A stretch of DNA of 64,000 nt from Lepidostoma basale (GCA_022606425.2 JAHDVF020000177.1:992001-1056000); one strand, 5' to 3'; shown: positions 35,067 to 45,725, numbered from the stretch's first letter. The notes: generated by a model not told the origin, from the sequence alone. A program made the numbers and translations.

Positions 35067-35354
35067 TTAAAGCCGTGCCACACTGTTTTAAACAAGCTCT
35101 CCACATCGGTCTTCACCGGCGGTTTAAAACTGTGTAGACACTTGTTTGAAACCAAAATTCGTTTGATCTTCAACAAACATTGTGAACGGACGCGCATAGT
35201 ATGCGTGTGGATCCACCATTTAAACACGCATTCCACATGTGGAGAGCTTGTTTACAACAGTATGTGGACGCTACACCAACCGTGGGCTCCACAGCTCTCC
35301 ACCAAGGTCACCCCTGTGGAGAGCTTGTTTCAAACAATGTGGCACGGCTTTTAA
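35067..35354. mobile_element. MITE-like element with about 38-bp terminal inverted repeats
   Basis: The ends AAGCCGTGCCACA and TGTGGCACGGCTT are inverted, and the similarity runs on through the AACAAGCTCTCCACA block. The outer bases are TTA(A) on both sides, which fits either a 3-bp TTA duplication (Harbinger-like) or TTAA (piggyBac-like). No transposase. Internal copies of GTGGAGAGCTTGTTT show further rearrangement. The ORF 35142-35354 is a shadow. Confidence 0.75.
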
Positions 35355-35444
35355 TGTGTTGGTCACAAAGTTAATATCGATGCTATCATAAATTTACATT
35401 TATAATTATGTGTCAAGAACCTACTCACGCGTACTCTAGGATTG

Positions 35445-36010
35445 CTAACTAACTGAGGGGTAGGTAGAGAGGATGGATCGCCACATGGTTCTATCCTGAC
35501 ATAACTCTCGCGCCTCTTCTACATTCACACATCGTGACATGCACGCTCGTCGATTGTTCCTACTTCGAACATGGCCGCCTTTCAGTAATTTATTAATTTG
35601 ATCATGCAAGTCTTCCTTGGTCTTCCTCGACTTATTTTTCCATTCACACTATTTGTATATCTTTTTAACCATTCTTCCCTCGTCCATTCGTTCTATATGT
35701 CCAAACCATCTTAGTGACCCTTTCTTGATTTTATTTATAACGCATTCATCCGCTTTACATTTCTTTCTTACTTCATCATTAGATATTCTATCATACATTG
35801 TTTTTCCGCAGATCCTTCTTAGTGACCTCATTTCTACGGCATTTATCATATTTTCATCCTTCTTCTGCCAACTCCAAGATTCACTTCCATACATAAGGGT
35901 CGGGACGAGAACTCCATTGTGCACTGTCATCTTTGCTTCAGTCGATATATTTCTATTTGCGGTAATGACTTTGAGTGGTAATGACTGTAGGATTGGTAAT
36001 GACTGTAGTA
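35445..36010 (-). mobile_element. RTE-like copy, diverged, - strand
   Basis: The frame reads KMTVHNGVLVPTLMYGSESW, INAVEMRSLRRICG and LRWFGHIERMDEGRMVKK, then degrades towards the 3' end at 35445. The upstream edge holds a short tandem of GGTAATGACTGTAG (about 35970-36008). Confidence 0.75.
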
Positions 36011-36169
36011 ATAAGTAATATAATATTATTAGTGTTGCAGTAAAAAAAATTGGTTTATCCCATTTTAAAAGAATGTGGATTTTTAATATTTCAACCAAAA
36101 GGGATAAGTGGAAAATCAATAACTGTAAAATGTTTCCTCAAAAGGTTTAAATAACAAATAAACGGCGGT

Positions 36170-36620
36170 CGGTTTGTCTCGCTTCAGGCTCCAGGCTCCA
36201 AACCCTGCATATCAGTCGTCTGTCACACAGTCGCTCGCCAAAAATAATATTTCATCTACCTTCCTTTCACAATGTCATCTCAAACACACGAACGATTTTA
36301 TCCACGCTAATTCGAAAGCAACGCGAAATACCAATTCGAGCAAACAGTCTTGTATATATACTTGTCTTATTTTGATCCGTGTATTCGCAAGGAGGATAGA
36401 AGACGACGGAAAACGTGTCGAAGAAGCGTTGTATACTTTGCGGCGGGAAAGTGCAACAGAGCGATAGAGCAGCGCGCGTCACACACCATGTCGGCCATGT
36501 GTGCTTTTTGTGCTCGCGTTATGTTGTTATAATGAATACATTTCCACGGGGAGAACCGTGGGAACGTGGGAACGAGTCTCGGAGCTTCTGTTGAAAAAAA
36601 TCCCATTATAAGATGGTCTT
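36170..36620. other. Single-copy GC-richer island with abutting Su(H) sites
   Basis: Not repeated elsewhere. Overlapping ORFs on both strands have no recognisable domain. TCAGTC at 36212-36217 matches an initiator, but no TATA box stands 30 bp upstream. The island holds two consecutive Su(H) sites. Confidence 0.45.
36557..36572 (+). promoter_or_regulatory. Two abutting perfect Su(H) sites
   Basis: CGTGGGAA at 36557-36564 is directly followed by CGTGGGAA at 36565-36572, same orientation. Each matches YGTGRGAA exactly. The head-to-tail arrangement differs from the inverted SPS and would not give the same dimer geometry. Confidence 0.6.
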
Positions 36621-36629
36621 TGGAATAAG

Positions 36630-37640
36630 GGGGAGGAGTCGCGAGACCCTTCATGGGTTCAATCTTTTTGTAAACTCCCTATTATAAGAAATATCCCTTT
36701 TTTGTAAATGGGGTTTTATTGCACCACGTGGAAATAAGTTTACGGGCCAATCTGACAAAGCGTGAAGATTTTCGGCATGAAAAAACATTATTGATCCTGC
36801 ATTCAAATGCCTTTACGCGCGATACACATTTGCTGTCCCGTTTATTCAAACAGAACTTTTGCTCTAGCTCGATGTTGCTCTAGCATAGGATAATCAGATC
36901 TGCAGTAAGTACCTACTAAGCTATGAGTCCATTGTGCCGTATAGGTAGGTACTAAATAGATGCATAGCTTGTGCATTTATAGTTTCGTTGTGGTATTTTA
37001 ATTACGTACCTACTAAAATAATAATAATATACAATATATATAACTAAATGGCACTTCGAGAACGGGTTTTTCCTAGTAACTCTGTGGGAGGCATGATAAG
37101 CTTGTACTTGATAATATTGTAATAATATCGATATTTATATTAACTTTTATAGTGCCGTATTCATGCATAACTCACTATAAATGGTTTTTTTTTTTAATTT
37201 ATATTTAATTTGGTAGGTTTCACAGGTTTTATTAATATCCCATGATTAAGTTTTGTGACCTATGCGCATCTACCATAGTAAGGTACTTATTGTCTACTTG
37301 TAATAGTCCATTGTTATTTTTGTATTAATTTATTTACTAAAGCATCGTAAGTTCGCCGCATCAAAAATGACTTACAAAATAATTTGTTGTCGTTGTGAAA
37401 TGAATTTTCATACAAAAAAGTTATGTGTTTGGAGATTGACATTAATTAGAAATGCGTTTTACAAATTGCATAAAAGAATGTTCTTATTACGTCTCATTAT
37501 CGGAATCCACTCATGTCCGCGGGCAATTCCATCTTGAGATAAAATTTCTTTACGGCAAGCGGCAAATTAAATCAAATTATCCAAGAAAATGGTCTCACAA
37601 TAATTTAGTGACGCCTCGGCACGTAGAGTGTAAGTAGGTA
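36630..37640. other. AT-rich spacer
   Basis: No gene recognised. CCACGTGG (about 36726) is an E-box. No known repeat. Confidence 0.4.
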
Positions 37641-38010
37641 AGTACTCGTACCTACCGTCGAGTATTCTGCTGGCCGTATTCCACACGTCTTTGTGTCCGT
37701 GTGTCCGTGCGGCGCACACAGGCGCACGCGTGTACACACGGACCAATCACCACCGATGATTACAGATTGAGTGCAACGCTCCGTAATTATGGTAGTAATG
37801 GGTTGCGCGCGCATGTCTTGGTGTACTTGCTAGTGTAGTGAATGGGCGGATAGCGGCACGCATATAATCTGCTCGTGCCATCTCACTCGGTCGCTTCCTG
37901 CGATCCGTGGGAAAAGTGGCAGGTGCAAGTAGAGAAAAATATCAAGCAAGGAACGGCCCCGCGCCCGCGTTGCGCCCCGCACACCCCTCGCCCGCTGCCA
38001 CGGCTCCGCG
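37641..38010. other. GC-rich single-copy island with Su(H) site and E-box
   Basis: Marked GC rise at 37660-38010. The ORFs 37605-37814 (-) and 37883-38101 (-) are unsupported. A TATA-like ATATAATC is at 37862-37869. Contains the Su(H)/E-box pair at 37906-37925. Most likely an enhancer or an undetected promoter. Confidence 0.45.
37906..37925 (+). promoter_or_regulatory. Su(H) site next to proneural E-box
   Basis: CGTGGGAA (37906-37913, perfect) is followed after 5 bp by GCAGGTG (37919-37925, perfect RCAGSTG). Single Su(H) plus A-site modules drive Notch target genes in proneural clusters in flies. Confidence 0.55.
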
Positions 38011-38019
38011 CCTCATGTT

Positions 38020-38825
38020 GCCCTAATACGAGGGACATTTTTCGGTATTGAGTCACGCGAGTCCCTTTTTTATCTGATTCGATTCCTGATTTTTTATTCA
38101 ACAGGTTTGGGATCTCGAATCCTGACCAGCGGGTATTTCAATAGTGGACTTTTGTTGGAAAAACATTATTCAATGCTCGTTTTTTTCTTTTGAAACGTTT
38201 ATCACTCTAATGAGAAAAAATCGTGGGTAACTTGGGAATAAAATCGTTTCTATTTTTTATTTATATCTGTGGTTTACAATAATTATTTTGGGGACTAGCC
38301 TTCTCTATAGAATTTGTGGTGGATGACCGATATTAAAGCTTTTGGTACCTACCAACCGATTTAAAAAAAATCTTTACTAAAAATAAGACTTTTTTATTTT
38401 ATTATATCTAGAGAAAACGACCGACATATTTAATTAATTTTTCTTACTTAAAAACTTTTATAACAAACTGAGGATAATAAAACAATTTACGTTATGTTTA
38501 TATCTGTCTTAAATATGTTTATATTTAAATTTATATTTAAGACAGTTTTGCCATCTAAGGTAATTGTCGACTCATTGATGTCCTAACAATGTTTATTTAC
38601 TTGAAGAAAAAAGGTTACTTTTTGTAAAACCACTGATTATACATTTTTATTGACACAAAAATAAACAGAGATACAGTCCGTCTTCGGGGCTATTCTGCCA
38701 TAATGTCCTTACAAAATTTAATTTCATTATTTATGTTTAAATCTTGCTTTGCTAAAAGTACGGGCGTGAGAGTTGCGGTGAATATAAATAAATATATTTT
38801 ATTTTAAAGTAGGTATCATATTTAT
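38020..38825. other. AT-rich spacer
   Basis: No gene. AAATATGTTTATATTTAAA near 38512 is a small imperfect palindrome. Confidence 0.4.
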
Positions 38826-38955
38826 ATTGTTTCTTGAACAATGATGCAAAACTGCATAATAAATAATTAATGCGAATGAAAACGTCTGTTTTCTAGAAGT
38901 TTTATTTTATAATATTTTATGTGAATGACATGTTTCGCCTATCTATGATATTTAT
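38826..38955 (-). repeat. Family A repeat half-unit
   Basis: TTGTTTCTTGAACAATGATG, GAAAACGTCTGTTTTCTAG, GAATGACATGTTTCGCC. Border and core as in the other family A copies. Confidence 0.65.
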
Positions 38956-39159
38956 TATCTAGCTCCCATTCCCAATCATTTATTAATTTCTATATAAATT
39001 ATGTCTTTTCAAATGTATGTTTTATCTAAATTACAATTTTATGTTTTTTATATTATCATCATGTATTAATATTGTTTAATATTATTTATTAGTTTTTACT
39101 TATAAAAATAATTATTAGTACATATAATATAACAAATAGCCAAGATAAATTTTTAAATT

Positions 39160-39370
39160 TGAATTATTTATCGAATTTGAAATGCGTTTTTATATTAGTC
39201 TTTCTTTGTTTCGTTTTTATTATATTTTTACACCTGAAGATGGAGGTATCCTCCGAAACATGTCGTATTTTTTCATATATTTTTTTAATTAGTGGATTGA
39301 ACAAAGTTATTTTCAATTTCATAGGTATATTACTATGGAATTCCACAATGTTATGCCATAGCGTTCAATA
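39160..39370 (+). repeat. Family B end with intact hammerhead-like motif
   Basis: 39234-39264 reads CTGAAGA, U, perfect hairpin GGAGG/CCUCC, GAA, self-complementary ACATGT, C. Followed by the family B end (TAGTGGATTGAACAAAGTT). Overlapping ORFs on both strands are shadows. Confidence 0.7.
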
Positions 39371-39450
39371 AGATTATTATGAATTATAATGCCTTAGACA
39401 GGCGAAACAAGTCATTCTTATAAAATATAATAAAACTTCTAGAAAACATC
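39371..39450 (+). repeat. Family A repeat half-unit
   Basis: AATGCCTTAGACAGGCGAAA, then AGTCATTC and ACTTCTAGAAAAC. It lies directly after the family B unit, suggesting nested insertion. Confidence 0.6.
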
Positions 39451-39499
39451 GTATTATTTATATCATATTTATTCATAAAATGATAAATATATTCCTTCA

Positions 39500-39850
39500 G
39501 CGGAAATTACTAGAAGGTATTATTAGCAATTGAATTAATACATTCATCAGTGATTCTGGCAATGTCAGATCTATCAATCTCCCTACCCCCCGCGCCGGTG
39601 ACGCGGCGATGATACGGGCACGAGAATCGCATGACTCGTGATGATGACAATGGGAAATGATTGGAAGGATCGGGCTGAGATCAGCGAATGGAGGTCATTA
39701 CCGGGTGATTCAACGCTCGGATCTCGGGTCGTGTGAGCCGGTAGCGAAGCCATGACGAATCGCGTAGGTTTTTTCCTTCCACTATTGCAAGTATTTGCAT
39801 ATAGATTTCTGAGAAAACATTTCTTCGTACATAAATATCATTGATACTAA
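39500..39850. other. GC-richer single-copy stretch
   Basis: 39560-39770 is single-copy and GC-richer than its surroundings. A 60-codon - strand ORF has no domain. Function not visible. Confidence 0.35.
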
Positions 39851-39852
39851 CC

Positions 39853-40185
39853 AAAAAAAACAACTATCACGCAATCTCTCCGAAGGGGTATGCAGAAATA
39901 ATGGACCGCCACACTGTTCTTACCTGACATACTTTTCTCGTTTTTATTAATTATAATTTATTATTCTCGGCGCTACATCCCAGTGTGGGACATGGCCTCC
40001 TCCACAACAGTCCTCAACTGGCTCCTGTCCCAGGTCATCTCTCTTCATTCTTCAGATCTTTCTAATTTCTCTCAGTCCTCTTCCACGCAGTCCAATCTAT
40101 TTTGTTTATACTTTTTTTTTCTCCGGCGCTACAACCCTTGGTGGGTCTCGGCCTCCTCCAAGAAACGAATTTCTTGAAGTGTTCG
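39853..40185 (-). mobile_element. Nested LINE 3'-end fragments
   Basis: 39853-39945: short 3' end of the (GTTA)n family (CTCTCCGAAGGGGTATGCAG). 39955-40110: inverse of the 6012-6300 family (CATCCCAGTGTGGGACATGG). 40115-40185: a further LINE tail (CGGCGCTACAACCC). All are broken. Confidence 0.6.
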
Positions 40186-40509
40186 TAACGTTGGTTGTTT
40201 TACGACGTTAGGTTATTGGCCTAACGCCTAAACCCCCTTTACTAGGAGGTTTACGAGGAGGTTAATTTTACTCTTTCTTAATATTCCAAAATATTTTTTG
40301 TATTCAATCTATATTCACTGTTACATTATGATGTGGATTCACACATGATCAACTCTTGAAAAAAAAAATTTTCACAACACTTATTCACTTTTCACAGACA
40401 CATTTCGGGCTGTACATTTCCTTCTTCGGTGTAATAAATAGAAATTTAAAATTACTACTCGTTTAGCTTTCAAAACGAAATATTCAGTGTGTCTTATACG
40501 TAGGTATGT

Positions 40510-40650
40510 TATTTTACTAATTAATCATTTCGCCGTCTCCCCGAAGTGGTAGGCAAAAATAGTGGACAGCTACATGTTTTTTTCCTTGCGCACTTTTCTT
40601 CGTTCCTCTACGTTCATAAATCATGTCATTCATGCATGTCGAAATTTGAT
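40510..40650 (-). mobile_element. Short RTE-like 3' fragment
   Basis: CGCCGTCTCCCCGAAGTGG and the following region match the last about 130 bp of the (GTTA)n family, with substitutions. Confidence 0.65.
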
Positions 40651-40734
40651 ATTTTTTGTTAATCTGAATAATCAACACATAAACCTAAATGGCTTAAAGA
40701 TAATCTTTAATTAAAACAAAAAAGGGTTTTCGAA

Positions 40735-40815
40735 GAAAGTAACAGTGAGGATCGCTCTCACGACCCTGTAATTTAAGGAGCTACATTATACCATTAAACC
40801 ACGCCTTGATTTGAC
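40735..40815 (-). repeat. tRNA-like sequence, probably SINE head
   Basis: The - strand reads GGCGTGGTTTAATGGTATAA ... GGTCGTGAGAGCGATCC, with box A- and box B-like segments. The arms do not form a full cloverleaf by eye, so it is not called as a tRNA gene. Confidence 0.35.
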
Positions 40816-41014
40816 TACTTTTAAAATCTATCAAAAAAAAGTTGATGAATACGAAAATAATTAAAGTGGTACTAACAACAACAAAAAAATAATGCCAGAA
40901 ATATGAATTCATATATTATATGATTAACTGTAAATATTAATCGATTTAGGCATATAAATTTCCATCTCCAATAAGCAATTTCCTAGCGATATTAAATAAA
41001 AATATTTTAGTATT

Positions 41015-41405
41015 CATTGTTTCTTGAACAATGATGTAAAACTCCATATTAAATAATTAATACGAATGAAAACGAAAATAGTAAATTAATTTATTAATTT
41101 ATTATTCATATGAATAACAGTAAGTCGTCAAACGAAACATACCTTGAACTGTCTCGTATTTAAAACATGTAATTTCTATACTGAGGAAGGACGCCTGAGG
41201 CCCGAAACATGGTGTGAAAAGTGTAAAAAAGTAATTAATACGAATGATAACGTCTGTTTTCTAGAAGTTTTATTATATCTTAGGTATTTTCAAATGATTA
41301 TCAATCATTTTATAATGCCCTAGACAGATGAACATGTAATTCACATAAAATATAATAAAACTTCTAGAAAACAGACATTTTCATTTGTATAAATTATGTA
41401 ATACG
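41015..41405. repeat. Cluster of family A borders and a related repeat end
   Basis: 41020-41072 is a family A outer border. 41178-41215 has CTGAGGA...GCCTGAGGC...CGAAACATGG, a decayed hammerhead-like block. 41225-41400 is a family A palindrome (TCTAGAAG both ways). Confidence 0.6.
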
Positions 41406-41499
41406 GAGTTTTACATAATTGTTCATGAAATAATTTTTCAAAAAAAGTTTTTCAAAAATATAATGTTTTGTGTGATTTTGGGTAACAACGTGTGATTTC

Positions 41500-41765
41500 T
41501 CCTTCTCGACCGACGTTTCGGAGATCGTTGCAGTCTCCATCTTCAGGGTAATGTGGTGGTGGTAATAAGTGTGCACACTTATTACCACTACCACACTTAT
41601 AACCACCACCACATTACCCTGAAGATAGAGACTGCACACTTATTACCACCATCACACTAATTACCACCACCACAGTACCCTGAAGATGGAGACTGCAAAG
41701 ATCTCCGAAACGTCGGCCGAGAGGGAGAAATCACACGTTGTTACCCAAAATCACACAAAACATAT
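41500..41765. repeat. Family D: two inverted hammerhead-like units
   Basis: - strand 41546-41512 and + strand 41680-41714 both read CTGAAGA, U, perfect hairpin GGAGA/UCUCC, GAA, self-complementary ACGT, C. The flanks (ATCACACGTTGTTACCC) are inverted too. Between them lie imperfect tandem pieces of ATTACCACCACCACA and a broken third copy at 41618. Confidence 0.75.
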
Positions 41766-42039
41766 TGCTGCCATCCGTGAAAAATCTACACAATTATTTG
41801 AAAATATGTTTTTAAAAAATTATAAAAAATTATTTGTAATTATATTTACTTTTACGTATTTTTAACATGTGGCTCATTTAATATGTAGTAAATTTTGTTT
41901 ACGTATATACCTGTATACACACAAATAGATTATTTAGATAGTAGAAGCATCATTATTTACACATTTAATATATTTGAAGATGGATATGCTTTCTGATGAG
42001 TACGTAAGTACCCTGATTGCTATACACCTGTCTAAATAA

Positions 42040-42260
42040 AAATGTACTTAGAAGCAGGCTAATGCGAAGCTCGCCATAACAATGTAGGTGCCGCTTGCGA
42101 GATTAGCGTTACGTTTATTGACTTTTGTAAAGCCAAGCGATAAAAAATGTCGTCCGATATGTGTATCGGCAGGCGGGACTCGCACCTGTCAGTGGTTCTC
42201 ACGGTAAAATGAAGGATTTAACAACCGGTCTCGCATAAAATTAAAATAAATTATTTACTC
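42040..42260 (-). repeat. tRNA-like SINE fragment
   Basis: The - strand has a box B-like GGTGCGAGTCC and a head with GCGAGACCGGTTG. Probably an old SINE. A chance-looking Su(H) match (TTCTCACG, 42196-42203) and E-box fall inside it. Confidence 0.4.
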
Positions 42261-42450
42261 GTTTCCCGAAGCTGCGTATCTTATATAATATAATAACAAT
42301 TGAGATTCCTTTAATTGCGGACCAATTACTTCTTCAGGACGTCGCTGATTGTGGGCGGGAGCTTTCGATAACAGTACTTGTATACTTGCATCAAATGAAT
42401 TAAGGTACTTAAATATTTTGGGGCTTTCAGACCAAAAAAAACAATGTCAA

Positions 42451-42487
42451 AGCACCCTTGAGGTGATTTATTCACTAAAACGGCGCT
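42451..42487 (+). repeat. LINE 3'-end hairpin
   Basis: AGCACCCTTGAGGTGATTTA then CGGCGCTG; the tail block of the CR1-like LINE. Confidence 0.55.
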
Positions 42488-42526
42488 GTACAAATTAACC
42501 TAATTATTATTTTATATTGTAAATAG

Positions 42527-42745
42527 ATGAAGACCGAGGAAAACGTGGCACGATCAAATAAATCAAATATTGAATGTCGGCCATGTGAGGAGTCAGAGAA
42601 ATCGACGCGCGTGCATGACACGATGTATGAATGTTGAGGAAGCGAGAGAAATATGTCAGGAAAGAAAAGCGTGGCAGTCCATTCTTTCTGCCTACTCCTT
42701 CGGGGAAACGGCGTGATGGTTAGTTAGTTAAGTTAGTTAGTTTAA
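42527..42745 (+). mobile_element. RTE-like copy, first of a tandem pair
   Basis: Begins in the GRPRKTWHDQI coding region and runs to the irregular tail GTTAGTTAAGTTAGTTAG. The same irregular tail ends the next copy, so the two are related by duplication rather than separate insertion. Confidence 0.75.
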
Positions 42746-43236
42746 AAATGGGACAAAAACAGCGATTTTTAAAATTTCAAAGTTTTTACAAATACAGTGT
42801 GATATTCCAACCCGAGGCCTTCGATGAACAAAATAATGAAAGGATTATTAAGATGGTTTGGACATATGGAAAGAACGAATGAAGAAAGAATGGTAAAAAA
42901 ATATATCTGTTAATGATGTAAATGGAACCAGAAATAGAGGAAGACCGAGGAAAACGTGGCACGATCAAATAAATCAAATTTTGAATGTCGGCCATGTGAG
43001 GAGTCAGAGAAATCGACGCGCGTGCATGACACGATGTATGAATGTTGAGGAAGCGAGAGAAATATGTCAGGAAAGAAAAGTGTGGCAGTCCATTCTTTCT
43101 GCCTACCCCTTCGGGGAGACGGCGCGATGGTAAGTTAGTTAAGTTAGTTAGTTTAAAAATGGGAAAAAAACAGCGATATTTTAAATTTCAAAGTTTTTAC
43201 AAATACAGTGTGATATTCCAACCCGAGGCCTTCGAT
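42746..43236 (+). mobile_element. Flank X, second RTE-like copy, and repeated flank X
   Basis: 42746-42824 (AAAATGGGACAAAAACAGCG ... GAGGCCTTCGAT) is repeated almost exactly at 43157-43236. Between them, 42825-43156 is a longer RTE-like copy beginning at GAACAAAATAATG. The order copy-X-copy-X indicates a tandem duplication. Confidence 0.75.
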
Positions 43237-43369
43237 ATTGCAGTCAGAATGATATTCAATAACGTACTTTTTAATTATCTTATAATTACTATTACAATGA
43301 TCCTATAATATTATACATACACGTATCAAGTTGTTTAATTAAAACAATACATCTAAACCACGCCAAGTA

Positions 43370-43575
43370 ACTTGACCGTGCTCGGGCCGTCGATTTCCCC
43401 GTTGACCCGCCCGACCCACTCTCGTATTAGCGACTCGTGCCACGATCTGCGCATTACCGGGGGCGCGCGCCGGCTCCCGCGGCCGGCCGCCTCGCCACCT
43501 CCCTCCCGCCCATGGCGGCCGGAGGCGCGCGCTAGGCCGGTCGCCGCCGCCCGCCGCGCCGTTAGCTAACGATGC
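43370..43575. other. GC-rich single-copy island, no gene recognised
   Basis: About 200 bp of very GC-rich DNA (CGGCCGGCCGCC, GGAGGCGCGCGC), unlike anything else in the window. The 65-codon ORF is compositional. Could be a promoter or conserved element. Confidence 0.45.
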
Positions 43576-43864
43576 TCATTATGCCATTATCAAGCGTCGG
43601 AATCTCCGAATCTCGCCACCTCTGGACTACCAAATGATTATGATTATTCATGGGTGTTGAATGATGATATTAAATTCGTAATAAGTGGCCGAAACCGTGC
43701 AATTTTTTTTTGTATTCATTATTGCGATGTGCAAAAAAACAATAAATATTTGTTGCAGCCTTAACACGTTTTACAATACGAATAAGGAAAAACATTTTTA
43801 AAATCGTATACAAGATTCCAATTGACGAATTAAATTTAAATATTTCTTTATATTGAAAAGCCGT

Positions 43865-44100
43865 TTATCAAATCAAATCAAATCAGTTTATTAACTCAAA
43901 AGACATTACAAACAGTAAAATGTTTATGGTATCTATTTTGAGTACAGGTAAAATATTATAAAAATACAACATAGTACCAGGAACGCATTGGAGAGTCAAG
44001 AGTATTTGTTTCCTGAACGTACCTTCACTAATATGAAAGACGTCGATCTCCGAGGACACCGCGTTCAGCAGACTAATTGCTCTTCCCACCGGTGTCACCA
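43865..44100 (-). mobile_element. LINE 3' end with (GATTT)n tail
   Basis: A - strand frame of 71 codons (PVGRAISLLNAVS, then a hydrophobic tail) stops at 43883-43885 and is followed on the - strand by GATTTGATTTGATTTGAT. A short terminal frame plus pentamer tail is typical of a truncated CR1/jockey-type LINE. Family assignment uncertain. Confidence 0.55.
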
Positions 44101-44430
44101 GAAAAAACGAATTTTATTAATGAAACGCGGCACTATGTAAATAGAACTTTTTTATTTGTAATAATCGGATAATTAACATTACATCAAGTATTATTTTTTT
44201 AATAATAATTTTCAGATAAATCTTCTTCAAATTTAATAGAAAATCACAAGAAAAAAAATATGAATAATAAGAACTATTGTACATGTATGTCGGATAAACA
44301 ATATTTTTGGAAATTGTTTAATATTAAATATGTTATTTTAACCGTTGCAGTGCTACGCTTATTATATGCTTATTATTATGCAAGTATATATAATATGTAA
44401 ATTGATATAGATTTAAGTGTTATTAGATAA

Positions 44431-44467
44431 ACCGCACTTGAGTTGAGTTACTCACGAAAACGATGCT
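44431..44467 (+). repeat. LINE 3'-end hairpin remnant
   Basis: ACCGCACTTGAGTTGAGTTA then ACGATGCTAT; an eroded copy of the CR1-like tail block. Confidence 0.45.
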
Positions 44468-44499
44468 ATACAAATTAGCCTAACTCTTATTATTATACT

Positions 44500-44760
44500 T
44501 AGGAAATTGAAAAACTTTGTTTAATCCACTATTTAATAAAAAAAATATTTAACAACATGACATGTTTCGGAGGATGCGTCCATCTTCAGGTCTAATTAAC
44601 AACTTCAGGTCCTGAAGATGGGTATCCTCCGAAACATGTCGTGTTTTTTTTAATATATTTTTTTAAATAGTGGATTGCACAAAGTTTTTCAATTTCCTAA
44701 GTTTAAAACCATTAAATTCCACAGTGTTAATGCCTTAGAATTCAACAAGTTTATTATTAT
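44500..44760. repeat. Family B head-to-head pair
   Basis: Inverted units at 44559-44589 (-) and 44612-44640 (+), each with CTGAAGA...GAAACATGTC, are separated by about 20 bp. The outer flanks (TTTGTTTAATCCACTATTTA and its inverse) match other family B copies. Confidence 0.7.
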
Positions 44761-44946
44761 TATTATTTAATATGTGGTATAAAATAAAATGCAAATAAAT
44801 GGACCAATATCGAAATATTATAGCGTTTGAATAATACTCTAACAGTTAACTTAAAGTACACTTATAATTGTTGAATTGATAAACGTATTTAAATTTGTTA
44901 ATATGTATACATAATATATAGTAAATATATAAAATATATAAAATAT

Positions 44947-45386
44947 GAAAGTAGAATAAATGCAGTAGAAATGAGATGTCTAAGACGAATGTGTGGCAAA
45001 TCTGTTTATGATAGAGTGACAAATGCAAGTATAAGAAGTGAATGTGGTGCGAATGAAAGTGTTATGAACAAAATAAGGAAAGGGTCATTAAGATGGTTTG
45101 GACACATGGAAAGAATGAGTGAAGACAGAATGGTAAAGAAGGTATATGTAAACGGCGTGAACGGAGCTAGAAATAGAGGAAGGCCGAGGAAAACGTGGCA
45201 CGATCAAATCAATCAAATATTGAATGTCGGTCACGTGAGGAGTCGGAAAAATCGACGTGCGTGCATGACAAGATGTATGAATGTAGAGGAAGCGAGAGGC
45301 GTATGTCAGGACAGAACAGTGTGGCGTTCCATTCTTTCTGCCTACCCCTCCGGGGAGACGGCGTGATGGTAAGTTAGTTAGTTAGT
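44947..45386 (+). mobile_element. RTE-like copy with 8-bp target-site duplication
   Basis: The frame is intact from the truncation point to TGA at 45364-45366: RINAVEMRCLRRMCGKSVYD, LRWFGHMERMSEDRM, RNRGRPRKTWHDQI. TAAAATAT flanks it at 44939-44946 and 45387-45394. Confidence 0.85.
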
Positions 45387-45394
45387 TAAAATAT

Positions 45395-45530
45395 TCCGTA
45401 ATGTTGTGAAAGTATTCAACAGTTTGTAAAAACACGATTTTGTATGGCGCTATGGGCAATTGTCCACCCCTACTAGTGCACAGGCGATGATACAAATAAA
45501 TCTCTAATTGAAATGACTTTATTTAAATAA
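45395..45530. other. Spacer
   Basis: Nothing recognised. Confidence 0.4.
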
Positions 45531-45725
45531 TAAACCGTGGTAGGCGGCCCTCGCCGTCGGTCGGGCGGCGCGTGGCTTGGCGCGGCGCATAGCTCACGGC
45601 GGCAGCTCCCAGCATAGCTACACACGCTCCACGCTCCTGCATGACCCTATACTATACCCACTGTACACTGTACGAGTATCACACCGGGTACAAAGCGGCA
45701 TGGTGCCGGTTTAGTGTGAGCGCTG
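45531..45725. other. GC-rich single-copy island 5' of the bHLH gene
   Basis: About 1.6 kb upstream of the bHLH promoter, GC-rich at 45538-45640, with no ORF and no repeats. Plausible upstream enhancer. I find no Su(H) match here. Confidence 0.4.

Noticed and set aside
42183..42203. Perfect Su(H) site TTCTCACG beside an E-box CACCTGT
   Set aside because: Both fall inside a tRNA-like SINE fragment (box B-like GGTGCGAGTCC on the - strand), so the match is probably incidental to the repeat.
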